Positions 1-8,099 of a stretch of 64,000 nt of DNA are shown in pieces. Location: NCBI GenBank assembly GCA_934561515.1, contig CAKTGM010000005.1:1-64000 (forward strand), written 5' to 3'. The translations under genes and the position numbers were made by a program. How positions within the stretch are numbered: position 1 is the stretch's first letter; every line of letters starts with the position of its first letter. Origin of the DNA: an uncultured Oscillospiraceae bacterium. GTDB lineage: Bacteria > Bacillota > Clostridia > Oscillospirales > Oscillospiraceae. The notes under the pieces were generated by a model. The model saw only the letters and a list, made by a program, of their open reading frames with translations. It was not told the origin of the DNA and searched no databases.

Positions 1-992
1 GCGGTATGGACGCAGCCGGTACCGGAATCCATGGTGACGTAATCGGCCAGCACCAGACGGGAGGTCTTGGGCAGGAAGGGATGCTGGGCCAGCATATTCT
101 CGAAGAAGGAGCCGGGATGGCTCTCCAGGATCTCATAGCTGTCAAAGCCGCCGATCTTCATGACCTTGTCGGTCAGGGCCTCGGCCATGATATACATTTC
201 GCCGTTGGGCGCCTTGACCACCACATAGCTCTCGTCGGGATGCAGGGCGATGGCCAGGTTGCCGGGCAGCGTCCACACGGTGGTGGTCCAGATCACGAAG
301 AACAGCTTGCTGTGATCCAGATTGCCCATCTTGCCCAGATCGTCGTTCATGGGGAACTTGACATAGACGGTGGTGCAGGGATCGTCCTTATACTCGATCT
401 CCGCCTCGGCCAGAGCCGTCTCGTCGTGGGGGCACCAGTACACGGGCTTCAGGCCCTTGTAGATGTGGCCGTTCTGATACATCTTGCCGAACACGCGGAC
501 CTCCTGCGCCTCGAAGCCGGGATCCATGGTCTTGTAGGGATGCTCCCAGTCGCCCACGACGCCCATGCGCTTGAAGCCCTCCCGCTGCACGTCGATATAG
601 TGGTCGGCAAACTCGTGGCAGGCGGTGCGGAAGTCCGCCACGCTCATGGCCTTGTGGTTCAGCTTGTTCTGCTTGATGATGGCGGACTCGATGGGCATGC
701 CGTGGTTATCCCAGCCGGGGATATAGGGGGTGTAGTAGCCCCGCATGGCGTACATACGGGTGATGAAGTCCTTCAGAGACTTGTTCAGGGCGTGACCCAT
801 GTGCAGCGCGCCGTTGGAGAACGGAGGGCCGTCGTGGAGGGAGAACAGGGGCTTGCCCTCGTTCTTCTTCAGCAGCTCATTGTAGAGGTCAAGCTCCTCC
901 CAGTGCTTCAGCATCTCCGGCTCGCGCAGGGGCAGCCCCGCCCGCATGGGGAAGCCGCTCTTGGGCATATTCAGTGTCTTTTTGTACTCCAT
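1..992 (-). CDS. ileS: Isoleucyl-tRNA synthetase, N-terminal part (cut by window edge)
   Basis: Class I aminoacyl-tRNA synthetase that charges tRNA-Ile. About 330 N-terminal residues are visible and the gene runs off the left edge. The class I HIGH signature is present as HMGH at residues 64-67, within the ALHMGHALNKSLKD stretch. The following sequence (GWDNHGMPIE, and further on WTTTVWTLPGN in the editing domain) is typical of IleS. The ATG at 992 is preceded by an AAAGGAGA-type ribosome binding site. A T-box leader lies immediately upstream, which fits amino-acid-dependent control of a synthetase gene. Confidence 0.97.
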   Translation of the reverse strand, partial: MEYKKTLNMPKSGFPMRAGLPLREPEMLKHWEELDLYNELLKKNEGKPLFSLHDGPPFSNGALHMGHALNKSLKDFITRMYAMRGYYTPYIPGWDNHGMPIESAIIKQNKLNHKAMSVADFRTACHEFADHYIDVQREGFKRMGVVGDWEHPYKTMDPGFEAQEVRVFGKMYQNGHIYKGLKPVYWCPHDETALAEAEIEYKDDPCTTVYVKFPMNDDLGKMGNLDHSKLFFVIWTTTVWTLPGNLAIALHPDESYVVVKAPNGEMYIMAEALTDKVMKIGGFDSYEILESHPGSFFENMLAQHPFLPKTSRLVLADYVTMDSGTGCVHT

Positions 993-1019
993 GTTGCGTC
1001 TCCTTTTATCGAAAGTTCT

Positions 1020-1297
1020 TGAAAACAAAAATAAAAACGGCTCTGTCTCCTCAAGAGACAGAGCCGTGATAAACGGTCCCTGCGGTACCACTCTCGTTGC
1101 CGCAGCGCGGCCACTCGCTCCCCCACAAGATGGGGCGGGGAGATGGTAACGGCTCCCTGTGCCGTCCGCGCTTACTCGGTGAGCTTTCAGGCGGATGCTC
1201 CGGGGTGATGTTCGCTATCTGCGTCCCGTCCGCCTTGCACCAAACGGCGGCTCTCTTCGCGTGGACGCGAGGCACTACTTGTCCCCTTCATCGCAGA
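1020..1297 (-). promoter_or_regulatory. T-box riboswitch leader of ileS
   Basis: Read on the minus strand, this leader starts with a stem I region containing the typical GATGAAGGGGACAAGTAGT segment (about 1272-1294). It then has a candidate specifier region with an ATC (Ile) triplet near 1209-1215 and the conserved T-box sequence around 1072-1100 (AACGAGAGTGGTACCGC). It ends in a long GC hairpin (1037-1067) followed by a T-rich run (1020-1036), which acts as the terminator. Uncharged tRNA-Ile should stabilise the alternative antiterminator and switch ileS on. The specifier assignment is by eye. Confidence 0.93.
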
Positions 1298-1382
1298 TCC
1301 AATATTGGTGCCAATGTAGCACGGTTCGGGAAAAATGTCAAGAGGGAAGGTGAAAATGGCGGGCTTTCCGGGGTGTTTTCGG

Positions 1383-2579
1383 CTAAATTATACGATAATC
1401 GCCCTTCGCCGCCGCCTGTTCCCGGCGTATTTTCTCCGAGGCGAGGGCTTCCTCCAACGCCACGATGATGCTGTTGGACACCAGGAAGCCTCGGGGCGTG
1501 AGACGCCAGCCCCGCTCCGTCCGGGTCGCCAGACCCGCCCCCTCGTATTGCAGGAACAGCTCCTCCATGGGCTGAAAACGCTGGCGGTATGTCAGCTCGA
1601 AGCGGCGGCGGTCGATGCCCTCCGCCGTGCGGAGGGAGAGCATGACGTATTCGTAGTCGCGGGTCAGCGTATCGTCGGACTCCGACTCGGAGAGCACCAG
1701 CCTGCCGGAGAGGTAGCTGTCCAGATCCCGGATGTAGGCGTAGCGCACGCCGCCGAAGTCGGAGTGGGCACCGGGCCCGAAGCCGGCGTATTCCTCCATG
1801 TGCCAGTATTTCAGATTGTGGCGGGAGGCGAAGCCGGGGCGGGCGAAGTTGGAGATCTCGTACTGGCCGTAGCCGTTTTGCTCCAGCAGCGTGACGGCGT
1901 AGAGGTACATATCCGCCTGGGTATCGTCATCGGGGAAGGTCTCCGTCAGGCGACGCTCGTACAGCGGCGTGTTCGGCTCCAGCTTCAGCCCGTAGCAGGA
2001 CAGGTGCTCAGGGTGCAGAGCCACGGCCGCGGAGAGGGTGTCCTGCCACTGCTGCATGGTCTGGCCGGGGAGGCCGTAGATGAGGTCGAGGCTCACGTTC
2101 CGGAAGCCCGCCTTACGCACGGCGGTGACGGATTCCTGCACCTGATGGAAGGTGTGGACGCGCCCGACGGCGCGGAGCAGATCGTCGTCCGCCGACTGGA
2201 CGCCCAGAGAGATGCGGTTGAAGCCGGCGCGGCGCAGGGCGCGGAGGGACTTGACATCGCAGGCGGAGTCGGGGTTCGCCTCCAGCGTGATCTCCGCCGC
2301 AGGCGACACGTCGAAGCGTTTGCGGAGGGTGCGGAGGAGCTTGGAGAGACGGCGGCTGCCCAGATAGCTGGGGGTGCCGCCGCCGAAGTAGATGGTATCG
2401 ACGCGGTGGGCGGAGGCGCGGGGAGCGACCTCCTCCATGTGGCGGAGGAGGGCGGCGGTGTAATCGTCCATCTTCACCTCGCTGTGGGGCAGGGAGTAGA
2501 AGTCGCAGTAGGCGCACTTCTGGCGGCAGAAGGGGATATGGACGTACAGCCCCAGAGGGGATCTTTCTCTCTTCATCAT
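1383..2579 (-). CDS. hemW: Radical SAM protein HemW (coproporphyrinogen-oxidase-like heme chaperone)
   Basis: A 398-residue radical SAM protein of the HemN/HemW group. The [4Fe-4S]-SAM motif is CRQKCAYC with Cys18, Cys22 and Cys25. GGGTPSYL and the LDLIYGLPGQT motif are also typical. Such lengths and the CxxxCxYCDF signature fit HemW, a heme-binding protein, better than true oxygen-independent coproporphyrinogen oxidase. The ATG at 2579 overlaps the TGA stop of the upstream ferredoxin gene, so the two are translationally coupled. A second ATG follows immediately at 2576. Confidence 0.9.
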   Translation of the reverse strand: MMKRERSPLGLYVHIPFCRQKCAYCDFYSLPHSEVKMDDYTAALLRHMEEVAPRASAHRVDTIYFGGGTPSYLGSRRLSKLLRTLRKRFDVSPAAEITLEANPDSACDVKSLRALRRAGFNRISLGVQSADDDLLRAVGRVHTFHQVQESVTAVRKAGFRNVSLDLIYGLPGQTMQQWQDTLSAAVALHPEHLSCYGLKLEPNTPLYERRLTETFPDDDTQADMYLYAVTLLEQNGYGQYEISNFARPGFASRHNLKYWHMEEYAGFGPGAHSDFGGVRYAYIRDLDSYLSGRLVLSESESDDTLTRDYEYVMLSLRTAEGIDRRRFELTYRQRFQPMEELFLQYEGAGLATRTERGWRLTPRGFLVSNSIIVALEEALASEKIRREQAAAKGDYRII

Positions 2580-2815
2580 TCACGCACCTGCGGCGGCAGG
2601 ATGGTCACGGCATCGTAAAAGCAGTTGACCTTGCAGCTGCGGCAGCCGATACAGTCACGCTGCACCACCTCGTAAATGCCGTCCTGCCGCTGGAGGATGC
2701 ACTTCATGGGGCAGAACATGGCGCACCAGCCGCAGCCGGTGCAGCTCACCGGGTCGATGACCGCCAGCTGCACCGCCTTGCGTCCGAAGGGGTGGGCGGG
2801 ATCGTGATCGTACAT
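2576..2815 (-). CDS. 2[4Fe-4S] ferredoxin-type protein
   Basis: A 79-residue protein with two cysteine clusters: Cys25, 28, 31, 35 (CTGCGWCAMFC) and Cys55, 58, 61, 65 (CIGCRSCKVNC). Both fit bacterial 2[4Fe-4S] ferredoxins. I chose the ATG at 2815 because an AGGAAG ribosome binding site precedes it. A longer reading that starts at 2878 would begin inside the promoter -35 box. It is probably an electron carrier and is coupled to hemW by stop/start overlap; whether it donates electrons to HemW is inference. Confidence 0.85.
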   Translation of the reverse strand: MYDHDPAHPFGRKAVQLAVIDPVSCTGCGWCAMFCPMKCILQRQDGIYEVVQRDCIGCRSCKVNCFYDAVTILPPQVRE

Positions 2816-2849
2816 GGCTGAGCACTTCCTTTCCTCGTTTTTCCCGTCT

Positions 2850-2878
2850 ATTATAGACGCTTTTTCCGCCGTTGACAA
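2850..2878 (-). promoter_or_regulatory. Sigma-A type promoter of the ferredoxin-hemW operon
   Basis: On the minus strand there is a TTGTCA -35 box (2873-2878), a 17-nt spacer and a perfect TATAAT -10 box (2850-2855). It lies 35 nt upstream of the chosen ferredoxin start. It sits back to back with the spoVAC promoter. Confidence 0.8.
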
Positions 2879-2908
2879 GTATAGGGGCGGCGGAAACGGC
2901 GCATATTA
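2879..2908 (+). promoter_or_regulatory. Putative sigma-G (forespore) promoter of spoVAC
   Basis: GTATA at 2879-2883 matches the sigma-G -35 consensus GHATR, and CATATTA at 2902-2908 matches the -10 consensus CATNNTA, with an 18-nt spacer. It lies about 20 nt upstream of the spoVAC start. SpoVA genes are known sigma-G targets, so motif and context agree. Confidence 0.65.
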
Positions 2909-2929
2909 CGCGGGAAGGGATGTGATGGC

Positions 2930-3361
2930 GTGACACCGAAGGAATATGACGCGCTGGTGCGGCAGCTGTCGCCGCGCTCGCCCATTTACAAGGACACGGC
3001 GTTGGCGTTCGCCGTAGGCGGCGGTATCTGTACGCTGGGACAGCTGATCGGAAGGCTGTGGGAGCAGCTGGGGCTGACGGCGCAGGAGGCGGGCACCGCC
3101 ACGGCGGTGACGCTGGTGTTTCTGTCCGTGGTGCTGACATCGCTGGGGCTGTACCACCGGCTGGCACGGTACGCCGGAGCGGGCACGCTGGTGCCCATTA
3201 CGGGGTTCGCCAACGCGGTGGCCTCCCCCGCTATCGATTTCCGGGCAGAGGGACTGGTGACGGGGACGGCGGTGAAGATGTTCACCGTGGCGGGGCCGGT
3301 GATCGTGTACGGCACGGCAGCCAGCGTGGTGTACGGGCTGGCGTTGTATCTGCTGGGGTGA
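2930..3361 (+). CDS. spoVAC: Stage V sporulation protein AC (spore DPA channel subunit)
   Basis: A 143-residue membrane protein with several hydrophobic segments and the SpoVAC hallmarks GAGTLVPITGFANAVASPA and VTGTAVKMFTVAGPVIVYG. SpoVA proteins move dipicolinic acid into the forespore and out again at germination. SpoVAC itself behaves as a mechanosensitive channel in B. subtilis. Translation starts at a GTG preceded by GGGAAGGGA. No spoVAD or spoVAE follows: the gene stands alone between a sigma-G-like promoter and a strong terminator. Confidence 0.93.
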   Translation: MTPKEYDALVRQLSPRSPIYKDTALAFAVGGGICTLGQLIGRLWEQLGLTAQEAGTATAVTLVFLSVVLTSLGLYHRLARYAGAGTLVPITGFANAVASPAIDFRAEGLVTGTAVKMFTVAGPVIVYGTAASVVYGLALYLLG

Positions 3362-3369
3362 AAGAAAAA

Positions 3370-3396
3370 AGAACCGTCTGAGGACGGTTCTTTTTG
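3370..3396 (+). terminator. Rho-independent terminator after spoVAC
   Basis: A hairpin with arms AGAACCGTC and GACGGTTCT around a short loop, followed by TTTTT. Confidence 0.9.
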
Positions 3397-3413
3397 TATT
3401 TCGGATAAAGACC

Positions 3414-3824
3414 TCAGATGTACTGGCGCATACCCTCGGTGGCGGTATCCTCTTCCGCGCTGACGGTGACGGTGAACTTCACGCCGTTCTTCTCGCTGAA
3501 GCGATCCAGCCAGTGGAGGAACGTCTCGACTGCCTGCAGGTCGGTGCTGCCGGCGATCTTGCAGAGGTTGTCCACGAACACATGAGAAATATCGTAATTG
3601 CCCGCGTACAGACCGCAGAGGAAGCCGCGCAGGCAGTCAAAAGAATCCACGTTATACTCACCGGCGTTGACCAGACGCACGTTATAGCTGACGTCGTAGG
3701 TCATATCGCCCTTCGGCTCGATACATACAACACTGCCGCCTTCCGATCCCACGCTGCTGTGGATCAGTTCGATGAGCTGCTTCGTCTTGCCGGCACCGTT
3801 GGCACCCATGATCAATCTAACCAT
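3414..3824 (-). CDS. Small P-loop NTPase of unknown function
   Basis: A 136-residue soluble protein with a Walker A motif GANGAGKT at residues 7-14 and a possible Walker B strand (ISHVFVDNL). It is close to the minimal length for a P-loop domain. No DNA-binding, membrane or partner domain is visible. An AAGGAGTG ribosome binding site precedes the ATG. It ends close to the spoVAC terminator on the opposite strand and has no operon partner. I do not recognise a named family; ATP or GTP binding is the only function the sequence supports. Confidence 0.75.
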   Translation of the reverse strand: MVRLIMGANGAGKTKQLIELIHSSVGSEGGSVVCIEPKGDMTYDVSYNVRLVNAGEYNVDSFDCLRGFLCGLYAGNYDISHVFVDNLCKIAGSTDLQAVETFLHWLDRFSEKNGVKFTVTVSAEEDTATEGMRQYI

Positions 3825-3927
3825 AAGAAATCACTCCTTTGTCTTTGGTGGTTTCCACCTGTGTACAGCATACCATACTGTCGGGAAAATAGCAATGCAG
3901 AAAAAGTAAACTATTTTTTGGTGAATT

Positions 3928-5265
3928 TTACTTTTCCAGCTTACGCAGCAGCTGACCGCGCAGCTCCTCGTAGCCCGGCTTGCCCAGCAGGGCGAACATA
4001 TTCTTCTTATACGCCTCCACGCCGGGCTGGTCGAAGGGGTTCACGTCCAGCAGGTAGCCGGAGAGGCCGCAGGCGTACTCGAAGAAGTAGATCAGGCCGC
4101 CCAGCGTCTCCTCGTCAACGGAGCCGGTGCGGAGGGTGACGTTGGGGACGCCGCCCTCCACGTGCGCCAGCAGCGTGCCGTCCATCGCCTGCCGGCAGAT
4201 GAAGTCCATGCTCTTGCCCGCCAAAAAGTTCAGACCGTCGCCGTTGCCCTCGTCGTAGGGGACGGGGTTCTCGTGGCGGGACGCGCCGAAGCGCACCACC
4301 GTCTCGAACAGGTGACGCTCCCCCTGCTGGATGTACTGCCCCATGGAGTGCAGGTCGGCGGTGAACTCCACGCTGGCGGGGAACAGTCCCTTGTTCTCCT
4401 TGCCCTCGGACTCGCCGTACAGCTGCTTCCACCACTCGGACATGAAGCGGAAGGACGGCTCGTAGGCGGCGAGAAGCTCGATCTTCTTGCCGCTGCGGTA
4501 CAGCTCGTACCGGGCGGCGGCGTACTGCCACGCGGGGTTGGCGGTCATGTCCGCCTGCGCGCAGGTGTGCATCATGTCCGCCGCGCCCTTCAGCAGCGCG
4601 TCAACGTCGATGCCCGCCACGGCGATGGGCAGCAGACCCACGGCGGTGAGGACGCTGTAACGCCCGCCGATGTTGTCGGGCACCACGAACTCCTCGTAGC
4701 CCTTGTCGTCCGCCAGAGACTTCAGCGCGCCCTTGTGGGCGTCGGTGGTGGCGTAGATGCGCTTCGATGCGCCCTCGACGCCGTATTTCTTCTCCAGCAG
4801 CTCACGGAAAAAGCGGAACGCCACGGCAGGCTCCGTGGTGGTGCCGGACTTGGAGATGACGTTCACGGAGAAGTCCACGCCGTCCACCAGCTCCATCACC
4901 TCGGTGAGCGCGTCGGAGCTGAGTCCGTTGCCGATGAAGTAGATGTTGGGGGTGTCCTTCTTTTTCAGGTTGTAGTTGGGGGAGCGGAGGCACTCGATGA
5001 CGCCGCGGGCACCCAGATAGGAGCCGCCGATGCCGATGACCACCAGAGCCTGTGAGTCGGACTGAATACGCTCGGCAGCCGCCTTTACGCGCTTCAGCTC
5101 CTCCCTGTCGATGTTCTCCGGCAGGTGCACCCAGCCGGTGAACTCGCCGCCTGCGCCGCTGCCCGTTTGCAGACGGTCATGGGCGATGCGGAGACGGGGG
5201 GACAGTGCCGCCTCGTAGGGCAGGGGGAGAAAGCTGGTGACGTTTTGCAGATCGACCTGTATCAT
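3928..5265 (-). CDS. pgi: Glucose-6-phosphate isomerase
   Basis: A 445-residue enzyme that interconverts glucose 6-phosphate and fructose 6-phosphate in the cytoplasm. The family motifs VVIGIGGSYLGARG, VISKSGTTTEPA and GGRYSVLTAVGLLP are all present, and the length fits the shorter Firmicutes-type enzyme. I start it at the ATG at 5265 because a perfect AAGGAGG lies nearby at 5275-5281; an upstream in-frame ATG would add 17 residues without homology. It is monocistronic. Confidence 0.96.
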   Translation of the reverse strand: MIQVDLQNVTSFLPLPYEAALSPRLRIAHDRLQTGSGAGGEFTGWVHLPENIDREELKRVKAAAERIQSDSQALVVIGIGGSYLGARGVIECLRSPNYNLKKKDTPNIYFIGNGLSSDALTEVMELVDGVDFSVNVISKSGTTTEPAVAFRFFRELLEKKYGVEGASKRIYATTDAHKGALKSLADDKGYEEFVVPDNIGGRYSVLTAVGLLPIAVAGIDVDALLKGAADMMHTCAQADMTANPAWQYAAARYELYRSGKKIELLAAYEPSFRFMSEWWKQLYGESEGKENKGLFPASVEFTADLHSMGQYIQQGERHLFETVVRFGASRHENPVPYDEGNGDGLNFLAGKSMDFICRQAMDGTLLAHVEGGVPNVTLRTGSVDEETLGGLIYFFEYACGLSGYLLDVNPFDQPGVEAYKKNMFALLGKPGYEELRGQLLRKLEK

Positions 5266-5326
5266 ACGTATGTACCTCCTTGCAGTACGGTAGATTCGAT
5301 TTGCCCTATCGTACAACGTTTCCGGG

Positions 5327-5371
5327 AAAAAAACAAGGGGAAAATCGGCACAAAACCGCCGATTTTCCCCT
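5327..5371 (-). terminator. Rho-independent terminator after the carboxypeptidase gene
   Basis: A perfect 13-bp stem (5336-5348 with 5359-5371) around a 10-nt loop. On the minus strand it runs into TTGTTTTTTTC. Confidence 0.92.
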
Positions 5372-5376
5372 GTGGC

Positions 5377-6519
5377 TTACGACGCGAACACCGCCATGCG
5401 GAGGAGATCCGTGAACATACGGCTCCACGTGCGGGAGGGAATGTCCTCCGCCGCCAGCACCGGCACCGTCAGCAGCTCCTCTCCGCCGCTGCACAGCGTC
5501 AGCGTGCCCACCGGCTGTCCCGCCGCCACAGGCGACGTGAGCGTATCCGGCAGCGTCAAGTGACGCTCCAGGGAGGACGCCTTCGTTTTCTCCACCACGG
5601 CGGTGGTGCCCTCGGCGGGCAGCGTCAGGGACACCGTCTCCCGCTCCCCCATGGTGACGGGCAGGACGGGCAGCGGTTCCTCCGGCGCGGCGGACACCAG
5701 CGTGTAGGCGGAGAAGCCGTAGTTCAGCAGAGCCTTGGCATCGGTGTTCCGCTTGTCGCTGCTCTCCCCCTTCATCACCACGGCGATCAGCTCCATGCCG
5801 TCGCGCTCCGCCGTGGCACTGATGCAGTAGCCGGCGGAGACGGTGTAGCCGGTTTTTAAGCCGGTGGCACCGTCGTACCAGCGAATGAGCTTGTTGGTGT
5901 TCGCCAGATCGAAGGTGCCGTTCCGGATGGAGTCCGTCCAGATGGTGGTGAAGCGGCGGATGTCCGGGTGGCGCGTCAGCAGCTCACGGCTCATCACCGC
6001 CACGTCGTGGGCGGAGGTCACGTGACCCGACGCCGTCAGTCCGGTGGGGTTGACGAAATGGGTGTCGTCCATGCCAAGACCCCGTGCACGGTTGTTCATC
6101 TGCTCCACGAACAGCTCCGTGACGCCGGAGACCTTTTCCGCCAGTGCCACCGCGGCGTCGTTGCCGGAGGAGACGCAGATGCACTTGAGAAGCTCCTCCA
6201 CGGTGATGTGCTCGCCCTCCGACAAGAACACCTGACTGCCGCCCATGCCGGCGGCGTTGGCGGAGACCGTCACCACGTCGTCGTAGGAGAGCGCGCCGCT
6301 GTCGATGGCGTCCATGGTCAGAAGGAGCGTCATAATCTTCGTGACGCTTGCCGGCTCCAGCTTCTCGTGCTCGTTTTGGGCGAAGAGGATCGTGCCGGTG
6401 GTTTTTTCCATCAGCAGCGCGGCGCGGGAGGTCAGGGGCAGCTCCACCGCCGCGGCGCGGACCGGCAGCAGCGCGGCGAGGAAGAGAAGAAGGAAAAGCG
6501 GGGCTATGGGCTTTTTCAT
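5377..6519 (-). CDS. D-alanyl-D-alanine carboxypeptidase (PBP5/DacF family, peptidase S11)
   Basis: A 380-residue exported serine carboxypeptidase that trims the pentapeptide of peptidoglycan. Residues 1-24 form a signal peptide. The three active-site motifs are present: SxxK at Ser58-Lys61 (SVTK), SGN at 118-120 and KTG at 222-224. A C-terminal beta-rich domain and a final amphipathic segment (WSRMFTDLLRMAVF) follow, the latter typical of membrane anchoring in this family. The ATG at 6519 has a GGAGGCGA ribosome binding site. Possible roles are vegetative wall trimming or sporulation (DacF-like); sequence alone does not decide. Confidence 0.95.
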   Translation of the reverse strand: MKKPIAPLFLLLFLAALLPVRAAAVELPLTSRAALLMEKTTGTILFAQNEHEKLEPASVTKIMTLLLTMDAIDSGALSYDDVVTVSANAAGMGGSQVFLSEGEHITVEELLKCICVSSGNDAAVALAEKVSGVTELFVEQMNNRARGLGMDDTHFVNPTGLTASGHVTSAHDVAVMSRELLTRHPDIRRFTTIWTDSIRNGTFDLANTNKLIRWYDGATGLKTGYTVSAGYCISATAERDGMELIAVVMKGESSDKRNTDAKALLNYGFSAYTLVSAAPEEPLPVLPVTMGERETVSLTLPAEGTTAVVEKTKASSLERHLTLPDTLTSPVAAGQPVGTLTLCSGGEELLTVPVLAAEDIPSRTWSRMFTDLLRMAVFAS

Positions 6520-6595
6520 ACGGTCGCCTCCATGTGTTTTTTTAATGGGTATGCTGCGGGACAAGATGTTCATGCCCTTTCGACAGAATTTCCGG

Positions 6596-6624
6596 TTGCA
6601 AAACGGCGGATGATGTGATACAAT
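6596..6624 (+). promoter_or_regulatory. Promoter of tRNA-Gly
   Basis: TTGCAA (6596-6601), a 17-nt spacer and TACAAT (6619-6624), ending 17 nt before the tRNA 5' end. Confidence 0.75.
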
Positions 6625-6641
6625 AGCCCGGTAAGTGACGT

Positions 6642-6715
6642 GCAGGGTTGGTATATCGGTATTACAGCGGCTTCCCAAGCCGTTAAGGCGGGTTCGACTC
6701 CCGTACCCTGCTCCA
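6642..6715 (+). tRNA. tRNA-Gly (CCC)
   Basis: A 74-nt cloverleaf with a GCAGGGT/ACCCTGC acceptor stem, a U discriminator as usual for tRNA-Gly, an encoded CCA end, and a TTCGACT T-loop. The anticodon loop is TTCCCAA, giving anticodon CCC. It is transcribed alone. Confidence 0.95.
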
Positions 6716-6719
6716 AAAA

Positions 6720-6752
6720 AGAGAGGCACGCGCAAGCGTGCCTCTCTTTTTT
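6720..6752 (+). terminator. Terminator after tRNA-Gly
   Basis: A 12-bp stem (6720-6731 with 6736-6747) with a GCAA loop and a T-run. Confidence 0.93.
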
Positions 6753-6778
6753 GGATTCCGTGGGACATGAAAATGCTC

Positions 6779-7010
6779 GGCGGAAGTGAATTCCGCCTGC
6801 GCCAAGGTTTTGCTGCGCAAAACGCTTGTACGGCGCAAAAGCGCCGAGGGGCTTCGTAGGTAGGAGTGCTTGCGCTGATTGGCGGTGCGCGGCGCTGTTG
6901 CCCTGACGGGCAAGGCGCGATGGGAGTGGACGCGGTGATGGTGGCGGTGCTCTGCGCTGTTGCCGCGGGGCGGCAATGCGCGATGGGGGTGGGGGTGCTG
7001 GATGCGCGGC
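6779..7010. repeat. Gene-free stretch with three consecutive hairpins and a degenerate tandem repeat
   Basis: No credible gene is visible between the tRNA terminator and 7016. Three short inverted repeats follow one another: 6779-6797 (GGCGGAA/TTCCGCC), 6808-6822 (TTTTGC/GCAAAA) and 6831-6846 (CGGCGC/GCGCCG). From about 6880 to 7005 a G-rich unit occurs twice. Each copy contains GCGCTGTTGCC, a small hairpin and GGCAA, then GCGCGATGGG. Reading frames across it are low-complexity and do not look coding. Confidence 0.6.
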
Positions 7011-7015
7011 GGGGC

Positions 7016-7939
7016 TCAGGCGCGGCGGATGTATTCGCTTGCAGGGTGGGCGTCGCTGATATTATAGCGCGGCAGGCGGTAGAGCGAATTGCCGTAGCGC
7101 GCCCTGCCGTAAACGCCGGAGAAGGTGACGGAAAAGTGCTGCTGCAGGAAGGGCTCGGCCCACGGCTCCATCTTGCCGAGCGGGTAGGTGAAGGCCGTGA
7201 CACACTGGCCGGTTTCGAGCCGGATGCGGTTGATGCTGGTCTCGAGGTCGTAGGAGATGCGCGAGAGGTAGTCTTCCTCGGATTCGCCGCTCCAGCGCTC
7301 GATGCCGTCCGCATTGCGGTGGATGTGATGATCGTTGGTATGGGAGGCGAACTCGATGTGGCCGCTTTTTGCCATCTCGCGGCACTCGTCCCATGAAAGA
7401 AAGCCGGCTGCGCCCTCGTCGATGCGCGCGGTGATGAGCGAGACGGCGGCCTTTGCGCCATACTGGCGCAGGAGGGGGAGGGCGAGGGTATAGTTGCTTT
7501 TGTAACCGTCGTCAAAGGTGAGCAGCACCGCCCTTTGCGGCAGCGGCTCGCCGCTGTCGAGCTGCCCGGCGGCGAGCTCGCGCGGCAGGAGCGTGGTATA
7601 GCCGTTGTCGCGCAGGAAGTCGAGGTCGCGCCGCAGCGCGGAGACGGTCATGGTGTAGTCCGTCGCCTGCGCGGGATCGTCGGTGAAGTTGTGGTATTCG
7701 AGCACGTAGAAGCGCCAGTCGGGCGAGGGCTTTTCGGCGCTGCCTTCCTTGGGGCAGGGCGCTGCGGCGGAGAGCTCCGGCATGGCACAGCGGTCGCGCT
7801 GCGGCAGATGCGGCGGCGCGGCGGCCGGCGGGCGGTGCGCCTGCTGAAAAAGCGACACGCTCAGGACGATGACGAGCACGCGGACGCTCAGCTTGAACAG
7901 CGAGAGCATACCGGAAGAGAAGAGATTGAAGCGGCGCAT
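7016..7939 (-). CDS. Membrane-anchored polysaccharide deacetylase family protein
   Basis: A 307-residue protein with an N-terminal transmembrane/signal-anchor segment (about residues 12-31), a Pro/Ala-rich linker, then a NodB-type carbohydrate esterase 4 domain. Metal and catalytic motifs are TFDDGY (141-146) and SHTNDHH (199-205, with the HxxxH ligands His200 and His204). It probably deacetylates a cell-surface polysaccharide such as peptidoglycan; the substrate is inferred from the family. The ATG at 7939 is used because GGGAGGTGAG lies at optimal distance upstream; a GTG three codons earlier overlaps that site. Confidence 0.88.
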   Translation of the reverse strand: MRRFNLFSSGMLSLFKLSVRVLVIVLSVSLFQQAHRPPAAAPPHLPQRDRCAMPELSAAAPCPKEGSAEKPSPDWRFYVLEYHNFTDDPAQATDYTMTVSALRRDLDFLRDNGYTTLLPRELAAGQLDSGEPLPQRAVLLTFDDGYKSNYTLALPLLRQYGAKAAVSLITARIDEGAAGFLSWDECREMAKSGHIEFASHTNDHHIHRNADGIERWSGESEEDYLSRISYDLETSINRIRLETGQCVTAFTYPLGKMEPWAEPFLQQHFSVTFSGVYGRARYGNSLYRLPRYNISDAHPASEYIRRA

Positions 7940-8037
7940 TTCGCTCACCTCCCTTGCGCCCTTTTCCTATATTAGACGGAAATACCGCGGAAAAGTTCCC
8001 TGCCGCGGCATCGGGGAGGATGGCTGCCGCCCGCCGC

Positions 8038-8066
8038 TTGCATTTTTGGGGCATTTCCAATATACT
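8038..8066 (+). promoter_or_regulatory. Promoter of the SDR gene
   Basis: TTGCAT (8038-8043), a 17-nt spacer and TATACT (8061-8066), 33 nt before the start codon. Confidence 0.75.
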
Positions 8067-8099
8067 GGATAGGATTCTTGATGGTTTGGAGGCGGCTGC

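Noticed and set aside
2816..2878. A longer N-terminus for the ferredoxin, starting at 2878.
   Set aside because: It would start inside the -35 box of a good promoter and has no ribosome binding site; the ATG at 2815 has one.
6716..7015. A contig join or genomic island edge at the tRNA-Gly.
   Set aside because: There is a repeat-rich gap here, but no integrase, duplicated tRNA end or clear composition break to support either.
6520..7515. An open frame running upstream from the carboxypeptidase gene through the tRNA-Gly region (minus strand).
   Set aside because: It is translated tRNA, terminator and intergenic sequence. A proper signal peptide and ribosome binding site place the true start at 6519.
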